Virus record (IMG/VR): IMGVR_UViG_3300047557_000134 | Location: 1 to 24,299 of that record | Reading direction: 5' to 3' (one strand) | From: a virus | Length of the DNA stretch: 24,299 nt | Shown here: in pieces, positions 1 to 5,831 of the stretch | Numbering within the stretch: position 1 is the first letter of the stretch | How the letters are laid out: every line of letters begins with the position of its first letter | The notes under the pieces: model-generated | Told to the model about the DNA's origin: nothing | Seen by the model: the letters and a program-made list of their open reading frames with translations, nothing else | Database searches by the model: none | Translations under genes and position numbers: made by a program

Positions 1-231
1 GTCAAGAGCCTTGATTTCCACAGCAACCGCGATTGTTACTACATCGGCATCGTCAAAAGCATTAACGCTGACGAAGGCACGTTTACCGCCGAAACCGTTG
101 CGCGATATTGGGAAGGCGTACCGCTTAAAGCCGAATTGCCGGTCAACTTTACTGCGCCAATGGAAGGCAACCACTTTTTTGATGACCCTTCACGCCCTCG
201 CGTAATCAACCTTGACGGGGTGGCGGCGTAA
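1..231 (+). CDS. Hypothetical phage protein, 5'-truncated by the window edge
   Basis: An open frame runs from the first base to a TAA at 229-231, leaving 76 codons with no internal start that looks genuine. The visible part reads VKSLDFHSNRDCYYIGIV at its beginning and ends in NLDGVAA. I see no catalytic motif, membrane segment or signal peptide. It is taken as coding because the frame is uninterrupted, its codon use matches the next genes, and it is followed after 28 bases by a well-formed ribosome site and start. It is the first visible member of the rightward operon that carries the recombination genes. The function is unknown; an early DNA-metabolism role is inferred only from position. 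Confidence 0.72.
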   Translation, partial: VKSLDFHSNRDCYYIGIVKSINADEGTFTAETVARYWEGVPLKAELPVNFTAPMEGNHFFDDPSRPRVINLDGVAA

Positions 232-259
232 GCCGCCCCTGACAACAGGAGCAATAGAT

Positions 260-538
260 ATGCTTAAAAACAATTTCTTTCACGCCTTTGGCACCTTCTA
301 CGCCCTCGGCAGCAAGTTTGAAGTTCGCGTGGAATACGCACAGGATTTGGACGGCGACATTTCGCTTGAGGGTGCCGACCTGATCGGCATATTCCTTGAC
401 AGCGACAAACGCGCCACCTCCCTTAACCACGACATCCAGATGGATTTAGACGAGTTGTCTGATTGGCAGCTTGAGACGCTCCGCGAGATTGCGGAAACCG
501 ATGCCGAGGTCAACGGCCCGTGGGATGAAGGCCGATGA
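260..538 (+). CDS. Hypothetical acidic phage protein, 92 aa
   Basis: The ATG at 260 has an AGGAG ribosome site about eight bases upstream. An in-frame ATG at 212 would overlap the preceding gene and has no such site, so 260 is preferred. The protein is acidic, with many Asp and Glu in its second half (around DLDELSDWQLETLREIAE). It has no membrane segment, no cysteines and no recognisable enzyme motif. It overlaps the next gene by four bases (ATGA), which suggests coupled translation. No family is recognised. It could be a small regulatory or host-takeover protein, but nothing in the sequence shows that. Confidence 0.8.
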   Translation: MLKNNFFHAFGTFYALGSKFEVRVEYAQDLDGDISLEGADLIGIFLDSDKRATSLNHDIQMDLDELSDWQLETLREIAETDAEVNGPWDEGR

Positions 539-660
539 GCCGCTCACCTTGGCCGCAGTTTATCGGTTTAATTGTGTTGTATTTACTTGCCGCTGCGTGC
601 GACCCATGTGGTGACGGCGGCTGTACTCCCACAGAGAGGGCTGCAAGTTATGAACGATGA
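535..660 (+). CDS. Very small predicted lipoprotein, 41 aa
   Basis: The ATG at 535 overlaps the upstream stop in an ATGA junction, and the frame closes at a TGA at 658-660. The residues MSRSPWPQFIGLIVLYLLA form a short polar N-terminus and a hydrophobic stretch, followed by AAAC, a plausible signal-peptidase-II lipobox with the lipidated Cys at residue 22. The mature part is only about 20 residues and carries two further Cys in DPCGDGGC. If the signal works, the product would be a membrane-anchored lipopeptide. Its size recalls outer-membrane spanins, but it sits in the recombination operon and not next to the lysozyme, and it lacks their proline-rich tail. Alternatives are a superinfection-exclusion lipoprotein or a fortuitous frame. 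It overlaps the next gene by 11 bases. Confidence 0.6.
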   Translation: MSRSPWPQFIGLIVLYLLAAACDPCGDGGCTPTERAASYER

Positions 661-778
661 TGACATGAGCTGGTGGCACCAGTTGGATTTAGAGATGCAG
701 GAACGTGAAGAACAAGAACGCATAGAAGCCTGCAATAAGGCTTTGGCAGAACTAAAGGAGCAAGAAGATGCAGAGTGA
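650..778 (+). CDS. Small charged protein, probable helix/coiled coil, 42 aa
   Basis: The ATG at 650 is preceded by an AGAGGG ribosome site at about 633-640. An earlier in-frame ATG at 572 has no ribosome site and would overlap the whole lipoprotein frame, so it is not used. The product starts MNDDDMSWW and continues as a highly charged Glu/Gln/Arg/Lys run (EREEQERIEACNKALAELK) typical of a single long helix. It has no enzyme motif. It overlaps both neighbours by 11 bases, directly before the ERF annealase, which suggests coupled translation. A small DNA-metabolism accessory protein is possible, but that is only inference from position. Confidence 0.65.
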   Translation: MNDDDMSWWHQLDLEMQEREEQERIEACNKALAELKEQEDAE

Positions 779-1322
779 AACCATTGGCGCATTGGCCGCC
801 GCGTTAAGCAAAGCCCAAGCCGACATTACGGGTGCGCTGAAAGACAGTAGCAACCCGTTTTTCAAAAGCAAATACGCTGACCTTGCGTCATGCTGGGATG
901 CGTGTCGTAAACAATTAGCCGCTAACGGTTTGTCGGTGATCCAGACAACCCGCATGGCCGAGCAAGGATTGATGCTAGTGACGACGTTGGCGCATAGCAG
1001 CGGTGAGTGGATCGCGGGCGAAATGCCGGTGTTGACCAAGGATGCCAGCCCGCAGGGGCAAGGCTCGGGCATTACCTACGCCCGTCGTTATGCGCTGGCT
1101 GCGATTGTCGGATTGGCACAGATTGACGATGACGCCGAGGCCGCACAGGGGCGTAAGGCTGCCCCTCAACTTGACGAGGACTTGGTGGCGCTGATTAACA
1201 GCACAAAATCTATAGACAGCCTTAACGGGTTGTTTAAGCGCCTGACCAAAGAGCAGCGCATGACGCACATTGATGCGTTTACCGCCCGCAAGAAAGAACT
1301 GACCACCTCGGAGAATGTGTAA
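768..1322 (+). CDS. erf: ERF-family single-strand DNA annealing protein
   Basis: This 184-residue protein matches the ERF superfamily of phage recombinases (P22 Erf type), which bind single-stranded DNA and anneal complementary strands in RecA-independent recombination, usually with a partner exonuclease. The family signature is clear: an N-terminal helix, then NPFFKSKYADLASCW at residues 29-43, and the conserved GSGITYARRYALAAIVGL block at about 99-116, followed by DDDAEAA. The C-terminal third is less conserved, as is usual. The ATG at 768 has purine-rich AAGGAG and AGAAG sequences upstream and overlaps the preceding gene. The TAA overlaps the exonuclease start in TAATG, fitting a co-translated annealase/exonuclease pair. 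Confidence 0.93.
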   Translation: MQSETIGALAAALSKAQADITGALKDSSNPFFKSKYADLASCWDACRKQLAANGLSVIQTTRMAEQGLMLVTTLAHSSGEWIAGEMPVLTKDASPQGQGSGITYARRYALAAIVGLAQIDDDAEAAQGRKAAPQLDEDLVALINSTKSIDSLNGLFKRLTKEQRMTHIDAFTARKKELTTSENV

Positions 1323-1933
1323 TGGAACAGCGTACCGATGATTGGCACAAGGCGCGGCTTGGCAAGGTTACCGCTTCCCGCGTGGCCGATGTGGTTGCCA
1401 AGACCAAAAGCGGCTACAGCGCCTCCCGTGATAACTACATGGCCGACCTGATTGTGGAGCGGCTGACGGGACAAAAAGCGTCGTCGTTTAGCAACGCGGC
1501 GATGGAGTGGGGTACGGAGCAAGAACCACACGCTAGAGCCGCCTATAGCGCCCGCACAGGCGAGTTGGTGGCAGAGACAGGGTTTGTGCAGCATTTAGTG
1601 TTGCGCGACTCTGGCGCGTCCCCTGACGGCATTGTGAGTGACGAGGGGTTGGTGGAGTTCAAATGCCCCAACACCGCGACCCACTTGGAATATCTGTTAT
1701 CAGGCAAACCACCCGAAAAGTACGTCACGCAGATGCAATGGCAGATGGCCTGCACGATGACGAAATGGTGTGACTTTGTGAGCTACGACCCGCGTTTACC
1801 CGAGCATCTGCAAATGCTGATTGTGCGGGTTCCGCGTGACGATAAACGCATTGCCGAGTTAGAGGACGAGGTGCGTAAGTTCCTCGCAGAATTAGACGAA
1901 AAAGTAACCAAGTTGAAGGAGTTGAAACTGTGA
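1322..1933 (+). CDS. YqaJ-type viral exonuclease (lambda Exo family)
   Basis: This 203-residue protein has the YqaJ viral recombinase fold, a PD-(D/E)xK 5'-3' exonuclease that resects double-strand ends to expose single strands for the annealase. Visible motifs are the family opener RLGKVTASR at residues 12-20, the acidic GASPDGIV with Asp102, then EFKCP with Glu112 and Lys114, and QMQWQM at 137-142. The Asp/Glu/Lys spacing (10 and 2) equals that of lambda Exo. The length is normal for the family. The last 30 residues are a charged helix. The start at 1322 overlaps the ERF stop in TAATG, with GGAG at 1310-1313. Together with ERF it forms a Red-like recombination pair. Confidence 0.94.
   Translation: MEQRTDDWHKARLGKVTASRVADVVAKTKSGYSASRDNYMADLIVERLTGQKASSFSNAAMEWGTEQEPHARAAYSARTGELVAETGFVQHLVLRDSGASPDGIVSDEGLVEFKCPNTATHLEYLLSGKPPEKYVTQMQWQMACTMTKWCDFVSYDPRLPEHLQMLIVRVPRDDKRIAELEDEVRKFLAELDEKVTKLKELKL
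1916..1921 (+). promoter_or_regulatory. Ribosome binding site that decides a GTG start
   Basis: AAGGAG lies eight bases before the GTG at 1930. It favours GTG over the in-frame ATG at 1951 as the start of the SSB-like gene. Confidence 0.75.
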
Positions 1934-2214
1934 CCCAATACGATCCGAACATGAAGGGCGTTTTATTCCGCAATGACAAAAGTGGGAATGAAAAACGGCC
2001 TGACTACCGTGGTTCGGCGGTGATCAACAACGTGGATTACAACCTGTCGGCTTGGATTAAGTCCTCGCAAAAGACAGGTGACAAGTACATGAGCATTAAG
2101 ATTGAACCCAAGGGCGAGGGCAAGTTAGCTCGTACTGGCGAACCGCAGCGCCAGCCGACCAAGAAGCCAGAAATCACCGAAACGAATTGGGACGACCTTG
2201 ATACACCCTTCTGA
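1930..2214 (+). CDS. Small SSB-like phage protein with acidic -PF tail
   Basis: The GTG start at 1930 overlaps the exonuclease stop (GTGA) and has a strong AAGGAG at 1916-1921 with eight-base spacing. An ATG at residue 8 is less well supported. The 94-residue product has a beta-rich N-terminal region (MKGVLFRND, RGSAVINNVDYNLSAWI, KYMSIKIEP) compatible with a small OB-like domain, then a Pro/Lys/Gln-rich linker. It ends in NWDDLDTPF, which strongly resembles the acidic DDxxPF tip by which bacterial SSB recruits partner proteins. Similar small proteins are common in phages as hypotheticals. Single-strand binding next to ERF and YqaJ is inferred from the tail, the size and the position; I did not recognise a classical SSB sequence. 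Confidence 0.88.
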   Translation: MTQYDPNMKGVLFRNDKSGNEKRPDYRGSAVINNVDYNLSAWIKSSQKTGDKYMSIKIEPKGEGKLARTGEPQRQPTKKPEITETNWDDLDTPF

Positions 2215-2668
2215 TTTTGAGGCTAGGTTTAGGGCAAGTCGCCCGGCAGAGATTGTCGTGGCGACTTATCTTCTCAACATCGGCCATACCGTGACGCTGC
2301 CCAAGCGGCGCATGGCAAAAGATTTTGCCGACCGGGCAGAGTTTGCCGATAGGGGCGACATATATGCCTCGGGTAAGCGGATAGAGGTAAAGCACATCAA
2401 GCACGATTTTGCGTATCAGGCGTGGCCGTTTGAGACTGCCGCTATCTGCGCCAAGAAGTCGTTTGATGCTGCCGATCCTCGCCCTGATTACTACTACATC
2501 GTCAACGCCAGCATGACCGTAGCGGCGCTGGTGGACGTTAAAACGACGTTTCCCGATTGGCGTGTGCAAAAGATAGTGGATCGGGAGCGTGGCTACGACT
2601 ACGACGTTTATGCCGTCACGCCCGAATATCTTGGCTGGCGGTACATAGATTTTGAGGAACGGCTATGA
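2198..2668 (+). CDS. Putative PD-(D/E)xK-type nuclease, phage hypothetical
   Basis: This 156-residue protein is read from a TTG at 2198, overlapping the previous gene by 17 bases. The start is uncertain, as no strong ribosome site is seen, but the residues after it (IHPSDFEARFRASRPAEIVVATYL) look like the true N-terminus of a recurring phage family. It contains a core compatible with the PD-(D/E)xK nuclease fold: Glu18 in the first helix, GDIY with Asp54, a turn, then RIEVKHIK with Glu63 and Lys65. The Asp-to-Glu spacing of nine and the E-x-K arrangement match active sites of Holliday resolvases and exonucleases. I do not know the exact family and no activity is proven. Its position among recombination genes fits a DNA-cleaving role. 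Confidence 0.82.
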   Translation: MIHPSDFEARFRASRPAEIVVATYLLNIGHTVTLPKRRMAKDFADRAEFADRGDIYASGKRIEVKHIKHDFAYQAWPFETAAICAKKSFDAADPRPDYYYIVNASMTVAALVDVKTTFPDWRVQKIVDRERGYDYDVYAVTPEYLGWRYIDFEERL

Positions 2669-3333
2669 AGGTATTTATCGGTTGGGATAGCCGCGAGGAT
2701 ATTGCGTATCAGGTTTGCCGTAAAAGCATCCTCAAGCACTCCAGCGTGGAGGTGGACATCCAGCCCATCGTGCAGTCAGAACTTCGGGAGCGTGGACTTT
2801 ACTGGCGTGAGGCTGATCCGCTGTCGTCTACGGAGTTTTCGTTTACCCGCTTTTTGACCCCATATCTCGCCGGTTACGACGGCTGGGCGGTATTTGTGGA
2901 CTGCGATTTTCTTTTCAGGGGGGACATTGCGGGACTGTTGGACTACGCCGATGGGGCAAAAGCCTGCTTTCTTGTAAAGCACGATTACCGGCCTACTGAA
3001 ACCGTCAAGATGGACAACAAAGCGCAGCATCAATATCCACGAAAGAACTGGTCATCTTTCATGTTTATCAACTGCGGCCACAGCCAAGTCAAGGTTCTTA
3101 CACCCGAGGTGGTAAACCGCGAGACGGGGATGTACCTGCACCGTTTTAATTGGCTCACCGATGACGTAATCGGGGAGTTGCCAACGACATGGAATTATCT
3201 TGAAGGCTGGCATACCCGCGATCAATGCCCGAACCCGATTGCCGTGCATTTCACCCGTGGTGGCCCGTGGTTTGCCGACTACATGGATGTGGAATACGGC
3301 GAGGAGTGGATGCGTGAAGCGCATATTTCCTAA
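2665..3333 (+). CDS. GT-A-fold glycosyltransferase (GT8-like)
   Basis: This 222-residue protein has the appearance of a retaining GT8-like glycosyltransferase, which uses a nucleotide sugar and a divalent metal. The N-terminus MKVFIGWDSREDIAYQVC gives the first strand of the nucleotide-binding fold. STEFSFTRFLTPYL precedes the metal-binding DxD motif as VDCDF (Asp79, Asp81). YPRKNWSS and the C-terminal VHFTRGGPWF (His195) fit the conserved end of this type. There is no signal peptide or membrane segment, so it should act in the cytosol. It overlaps the nuclease upstream in ATGA and NinB downstream by 20 bases. A glycosyltransferase is unexpected here; the acceptor (DNA, protein or cell-surface glycan) cannot be read from the sequence. 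Confidence 0.88.
   Translation: MKVFIGWDSREDIAYQVCRKSILKHSSVEVDIQPIVQSELRERGLYWREADPLSSTEFSFTRFLTPYLAGYDGWAVFVDCDFLFRGDIAGLLDYADGAKACFLVKHDYRPTETVKMDNKAQHQYPRKNWSSFMFINCGHSQVKVLTPEVVNRETGMYLHRFNWLTDDVIGELPTTWNYLEGWHTRDQCPNPIAVHFTRGGPWFADYMDVEYGEEWMREAHIS
3301..3306 (+). promoter_or_regulatory. Ribosome binding site that decides the ninB start
   Basis: GAGGAG sits seven bases upstream of the GTG at 3314. It argues against the longer frame opening at the ATG at 3200, which lies deep inside the glycosyltransferase gene. Confidence 0.7.
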
Positions 3334-3721
3334 AGGCACCACACCAGAGCAGTTAGCCGTAGCTGCTGCCCGTATGGTGCAGGGCTTATCGCCTGACCGT
3401 GCGTGGTGCATAGAGGTGCTGGAGTGGAAGCGCCCGCGCACCGATCAACAAAACCGCTTTCTTTGGGGCGTGTGTTATCCCGCGATCCTAGAGGGTGGTG
3501 GTGAGGCGCTGGCAGGTTGGACGCGAGACGACATACACGAATATATGTTGGGCGAATGGGGAGGTTGGGAGACGCTAGAAGGCTTTGGCCGCAAGCGTAT
3601 GCGCCCGATCAAGCGATCTAGCAAACTGACCAAACAAGAATTCAGCGATTATTTGCTGTTCCTAGAAACACGCTGCGCTGACATGGGCATCGTGATACCG
3701 GAGCCTGTATATGCTGCGTAA
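3314..3721 (+). CDS. ninB: NinB-like recombination protein
   Basis: A 135-residue product read from GTG 3314, chosen for the GAGGAG site just upstream and because the domain begins there. It resembles NinB (lambda Orf), a recombination mediator that binds single-stranded DNA and SSB and helps load recombinases. Visible family features are WCIEVLEWKRPRT followed by DQQNRFLWG at about residues 44-52, a middle helix pair, and the C-terminal LTKQEFSDYLLFLE and GIVIPEP. In lambdoid phages ninB lies in the nin region with other nuclease genes, as it does here before DUF1364. It overlaps the glycosyltransferase by 20 bases and the next gene by 11. Confidence 0.85.
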   Translation: MKRIFPKGTTPEQLAVAAARMVQGLSPDRAWCIEVLEWKRPRTDQQNRFLWGVCYPAILEGGGEALAGWTRDDIHEYMLGEWGGWETLEGFGRKRMRPIKRSSKLTKQEFSDYLLFLETRCADMGIVIPEPVYAA

Positions 3722-3995
3722 GGCTGCCAAAGACCGAGGCTGTACGGTACGCATACCGGGCGTGTGCAACTTCAACAGCGCCAGTACCGTGCTTGCACAC
3801 ATACGCCTTGTGGGCGTCAGCGGCATGGGCATGAAATCACCCGATCTGCTTGGTGCGTGGGCGTGTAGCGCCTGTCACGACGAAATAGACGGTAGAACAC
3901 GCAAGAGCGGCATGACACGCGATGAGTTACGTCTAGCCCATTACGACGGCATGGCGCGAACCATCGTGCAACTAGAGAAAGAGGGGCTGATATGA
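3711..3995 (+). CDS. YbcO/DUF1364 family putative nuclease
   Basis: This 94-residue protein fits the DUF1364 family, represented by YbcO of the DLP12 prophage, a small HNH-like putative nuclease. Family marks are the opener MLRKAAKDRGCTVRIPGVCN, then STVLAHIRLVGVSGMGMKSPD, and ACSACHDEIDGRTR. Candidate metal or catalytic residues are Cys11, Cys19, His30, Cys52, Cys55 and His56. The length is normal for the family. The start overlaps the ninB stop by 11 bases. YbcO-type genes typically accompany nin-region genes in lambdoid phages, and the same pairing is seen here. The biochemical role is not firmly established for the family. Confidence 0.9.
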   Translation: MLRKAAKDRGCTVRIPGVCNFNSASTVLAHIRLVGVSGMGMKSPDLLGAWACSACHDEIDGRTRKSGMTRDELRLAHYDGMARTIVQLEKEGLI

Positions 3996-4543
3996 GTTTC
4001 TGGGTAGATACGCCGTACACCACGGCCTACGTCCGTAACGAGTTTCTGTACGACCAGCAGAAAGGCCACGGAGAATTCACCGAGGTAACCGTATTTGGCT
4101 TTCGCGCCGAACCCATGCGCGTACCCATGTTTCAGCTTATGACGGCGCAGGGGGCGCAATGGGCGCGTATCCCTATCCATGCCCTATGCAGCAAGCCCTG
4201 CCCCGCTATGAGCCTCCAGATTGCCTGCTGGTGGGATTCTTTTAGCCGATTCTGCGAGGTGCGTGAGGTGCAGTTCCTGCGTAACCACCGCGTCAAGGCT
4301 ATCGGGCGCGATGGCGTGCAGCGCCCCGGTGTGTATCTTTTTACCGTGTTTTGGGCTAATGGTGGGTGGAGTGAAGTACCCGACCAGAGCAAGGATCACC
4401 ACATTATTGCGTTAGACGATGGGCAATGGATTGCGTACCCCAACAACAGGCTGTTGTGGTGTGACCCGTCTTGGATTGGCGGGGATGTTCCGAGGGATTG
4501 GAAATCCCCGTCAATGTCTTACAGCGTGGAGGCATTACCGTGA
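3992..4543 (+). CDS. Conserved phage protein of unknown function, 183 aa
   Basis: The ATG at 3992 overlaps the previous stop in ATGA and has GAGGGG at 3981-3986. The protein is rich in Trp and other aromatic residues and looks like a compact beta-rich soluble domain. Noticeable segments are RVPMFQLMTAQGAQWARIP, HALCSKPCP, RPGVYLFTVFW and DGQWIAYPNNRLLWCDPSW. The last suggests a conserved binding surface but matches no enzyme motif I know. There is no membrane segment. It resembles hypothetical proteins found in other phages, but I cannot name a family. It ends in a GTGA overlap with a tiny downstream gene. Confidence 0.85.
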   Translation: MSFWVDTPYTTAYVRNEFLYDQQKGHGEFTEVTVFGFRAEPMRVPMFQLMTAQGAQWARIPIHALCSKPCPAMSLQIACWWDSFSRFCEVREVQFLRNHRVKAIGRDGVQRPGVYLFTVFWANGGWSEVPDQSKDHHIIALDDGQWIAYPNNRLLWCDPSWIGGDVPRDWKSPSMSYSVEALP

Positions 4544-4653
4544 GATGGATCATTGACCTATTCCGCAGGCTACAGGCCAACCGTGATCGTGAATGGCGCT
4601 CTGTGCCATATCCAAACTGGCGCTGCTCCCGAGGAGGGCGGGATATATGGTGA
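4540..4653 (+). CDS. Very small basic protein, 37 aa
   Basis: A GTG at 4540 overlaps the upstream stop (GTGA). It has GGAGG at 4528-4532 with seven-base spacing, one of the best ribosome sites in the operon, which is the main reason to call a gene this short. The product begins with RWIIDLFRRLQANRDREW, an amphipathic basic helix, and continues as a Trp/Arg-rich tail to residue 37. It has no recognisable domain. It overlaps the next gene by seven bases. It may be a small nucleic-acid-binding or host-interacting peptide, or chiefly a translational coupler; neither can be decided. Confidence 0.6.
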   Translation: MRWIIDLFRRLQANRDREWRSVPYPNWRCSRGGRDIW

Positions 4654-4877
4654 AACGGTGCGAACTGACAGGCTCGCTGATAGATGACTTATCCCCACCG
4701 GGAGCGTGGAAGGAGGAGCTAGAGCGCATCCCTTGGGGATATGGTCAAAAGCAGGGCGACAGGCTTGCTAATGCGTTTGTGGCGATGCGGCGCATGGGGC
4801 TACACGATGAGGCATCGCTGCTGGAGTTAGAGATTAAGACGCTCCGCAACGAAATAGAGTATCTGCTTAACCGTTAA
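4647..4877 (+). CDS. Hypothetical protein, last gene of the rightward operon, 76 aa
   Basis: The ATG at 4647 has a GAGGAGGG ribosome site at 4631-4638. An ATG at 4593 in the same frame has no such site. The product starts MVKRCELTGSLIDDLSPPG and ends with a charged helix (DEASLLELEIKTLRNEIEYLLNR) suited to coiled-coil pairing. No enzyme motif is visible. It is the last gene of the rightward operon, and its final 11 bases overlap the end of the leftward lysozyme gene. Function unknown. Confidence 0.78.
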   Translation: MVKRCELTGSLIDDLSPPGAWKEELERIPWGYGQKQGDRLANAFVAMRRMGLHDEASLLELEIKTLRNEIEYLLNR

Positions 4878-5349
4878 GGTATAGCGCCCGCTCATCCTGA
4901 CGCCGCTTAACAAGGCCGGGTAACACTCGGCCACCGGCTTTTGTCCATTTCATAAACTCGTCGGCGGCTTCTTCAAACTCGCCACGGTTGGTTTTCATGC
5001 GTAGGCTGGAGCGTTGCAAGTTCCCAAGGCCGACGTTGAAGGCAAAACTCACCAATGCGTCAAACCGGCCTTGATGACCAACAACAGCAGGGCAAAGTCG
5101 GGCCACGCCGCGCTCAAACCGGCCAAGGTCTTGAGCAAGGATAGCGTCCACCTCTCCCATAGTGAGGATGCGATCCCAGCCATCCGGTATCGGTAAGGTG
5201 CGCCGTTCCTCATATTTCACCGCCGCGTGTGAGGGGTCTATAACGTGACCAACCCCGACCGTCCATAACAACGCAGGACACCGATAAGGGCGTGTTCTGA
5301 CGCCCTCATGGTGTTTGATCATGTTGATAGCAGCAGGGCTAACCTTCAC
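4867..5349 (-). CDS. Phage lysozyme/endolysin, GH24 (T4-lysozyme type)
   Basis: This 160-residue muramidase cuts the glycan backbone of peptidoglycan at the end of infection. The active-site region HHEGVRTRPYRCPALLWTVG places Glu15, Cys24 and Thr30 with the same spacing as Glu11, Asp20 and Thr26 of T4 lysozyme. The catalytic Asp is replaced by Cys, a variation seen in other phage GH24 enzymes. Further family marks are DALVSFAFNVG and the C-terminal PGLVKRRQDERALYL. No signal peptide or SAR anchor is visible, so export would rely on the holin. The GTG start overlaps the holin stop (GTGA). The gene ends 11 bases inside the convergent operon. Confidence 0.95.
   Translation of the reverse strand: MKVSPAAINMIKHHEGVRTRPYRCPALLWTVGVGHVIDPSHAAVKYEERRTLPIPDGWDRILTMGEVDAILAQDLGRFERGVARLCPAVVGHQGRFDALVSFAFNVGLGNLQRSSLRMKTNRGEFEEAADEFMKWTKAGGRVLPGLVKRRQDERALYLNG
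4914..4942 (+). terminator. Weak candidate terminator hairpin for the rightward operon
   Basis: GGCCGGGT at 4914-4921 can pair with ACTCGGCC at 4925-4932 (eight pairs, one G-T), and a competing stem GCCGG/CCGGC at 4915-4919 and 4934-4938 is followed directly by TTTT at 4939-4942. It lies about 40 bases past the end of the rightward operon, where a terminator would be useful. It is also inside the lysozyme gene, in codons for the conserved GRVLPGL segment, so the symmetry may be incidental. Low confidence. Confidence 0.25.
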
Positions 5350-5831
5350 TTCTGCGAGAATGCTCTACCACCAAAATGAAACGCGATGATAGACGCTAGT
5401 ATCATCATTTCGTCGTCGCTGAATACGTTTTCCATAGCGATCGCAAACGGGATGCCGGTGGTGTAGGCGTACCAGACGCCCGCGATGTTCAGCGCGACCA
5501 GCTCCAGCACAAAAATGTAGGTTACAACCGGACGTACCGAGGCACGCAGGTTAATCATCCATTGGGATGCGCCTTTGCCAATCTCAATGTCGTGGTTGTA
5601 TAGCGCCTGACGCTCCTCGGCAGCCGTCTGCGTCTGCACCTGTTCTAGTTTGATTTCCTCAACCCGTGCTTGTGCGATAAACCCCCGCTCTGCAAGGGCT
5701 AGTTCACGCTCCTTCTGCGCGGCAACAAGGGCTAACTCATGCTTTTTGTCTTGGCGGTCTTGGAAGATTTGCAGAATCTTGGGCAAACCGCCTGCAAGGA
5801 ACGACAGGAACGTGCTAACCATCGTCATCAT
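5346..5831 (-). CDS. Holin of the 3TM type (GTA-holin-like)
   Basis: This 161-residue protein begins with an amphipathic hydrophobic segment (residues 4-22). A long Glu/Gln/Lys-rich helix follows (about 25-85), then two membrane helices at about 100-122 and 139-155, ending in FHFGGRAFSQK. The SVRPVVTY start of the second segment and the glycine-rich end fit the holin family described from gene transfer agents and related phages. A holin permeabilises the inner membrane at a set time and frees the lysozyme. It sits directly upstream of the lysozyme with a GTGA overlap and starts in an ATGA overlap with the preceding gene. Two starts three bases apart (MM) are possible. Confidence 0.8.
   Translation of the reverse strand: MMTMVSTFLSFLAGGLPKILQIFQDRQDKKHELALVAAQKERELALAERGFIAQARVEEIKLEQVQTQTAAEERQALYNHDIEIGKGASQWMINLRASVRPVVTYIFVLELVALNIAGVWYAYTTGIPFAIAMENVFSDDEMMILASIIAFHFGGRAFSQK

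Noticed and set aside
3200-3313. N-terminal extension of the NinB-like frame from an ATG at 3200
   Set aside because: It lies wholly within the glycosyltransferase gene, lacks a ribosome site, and does not resemble NinB; GTG 3314 has GAGGAG.
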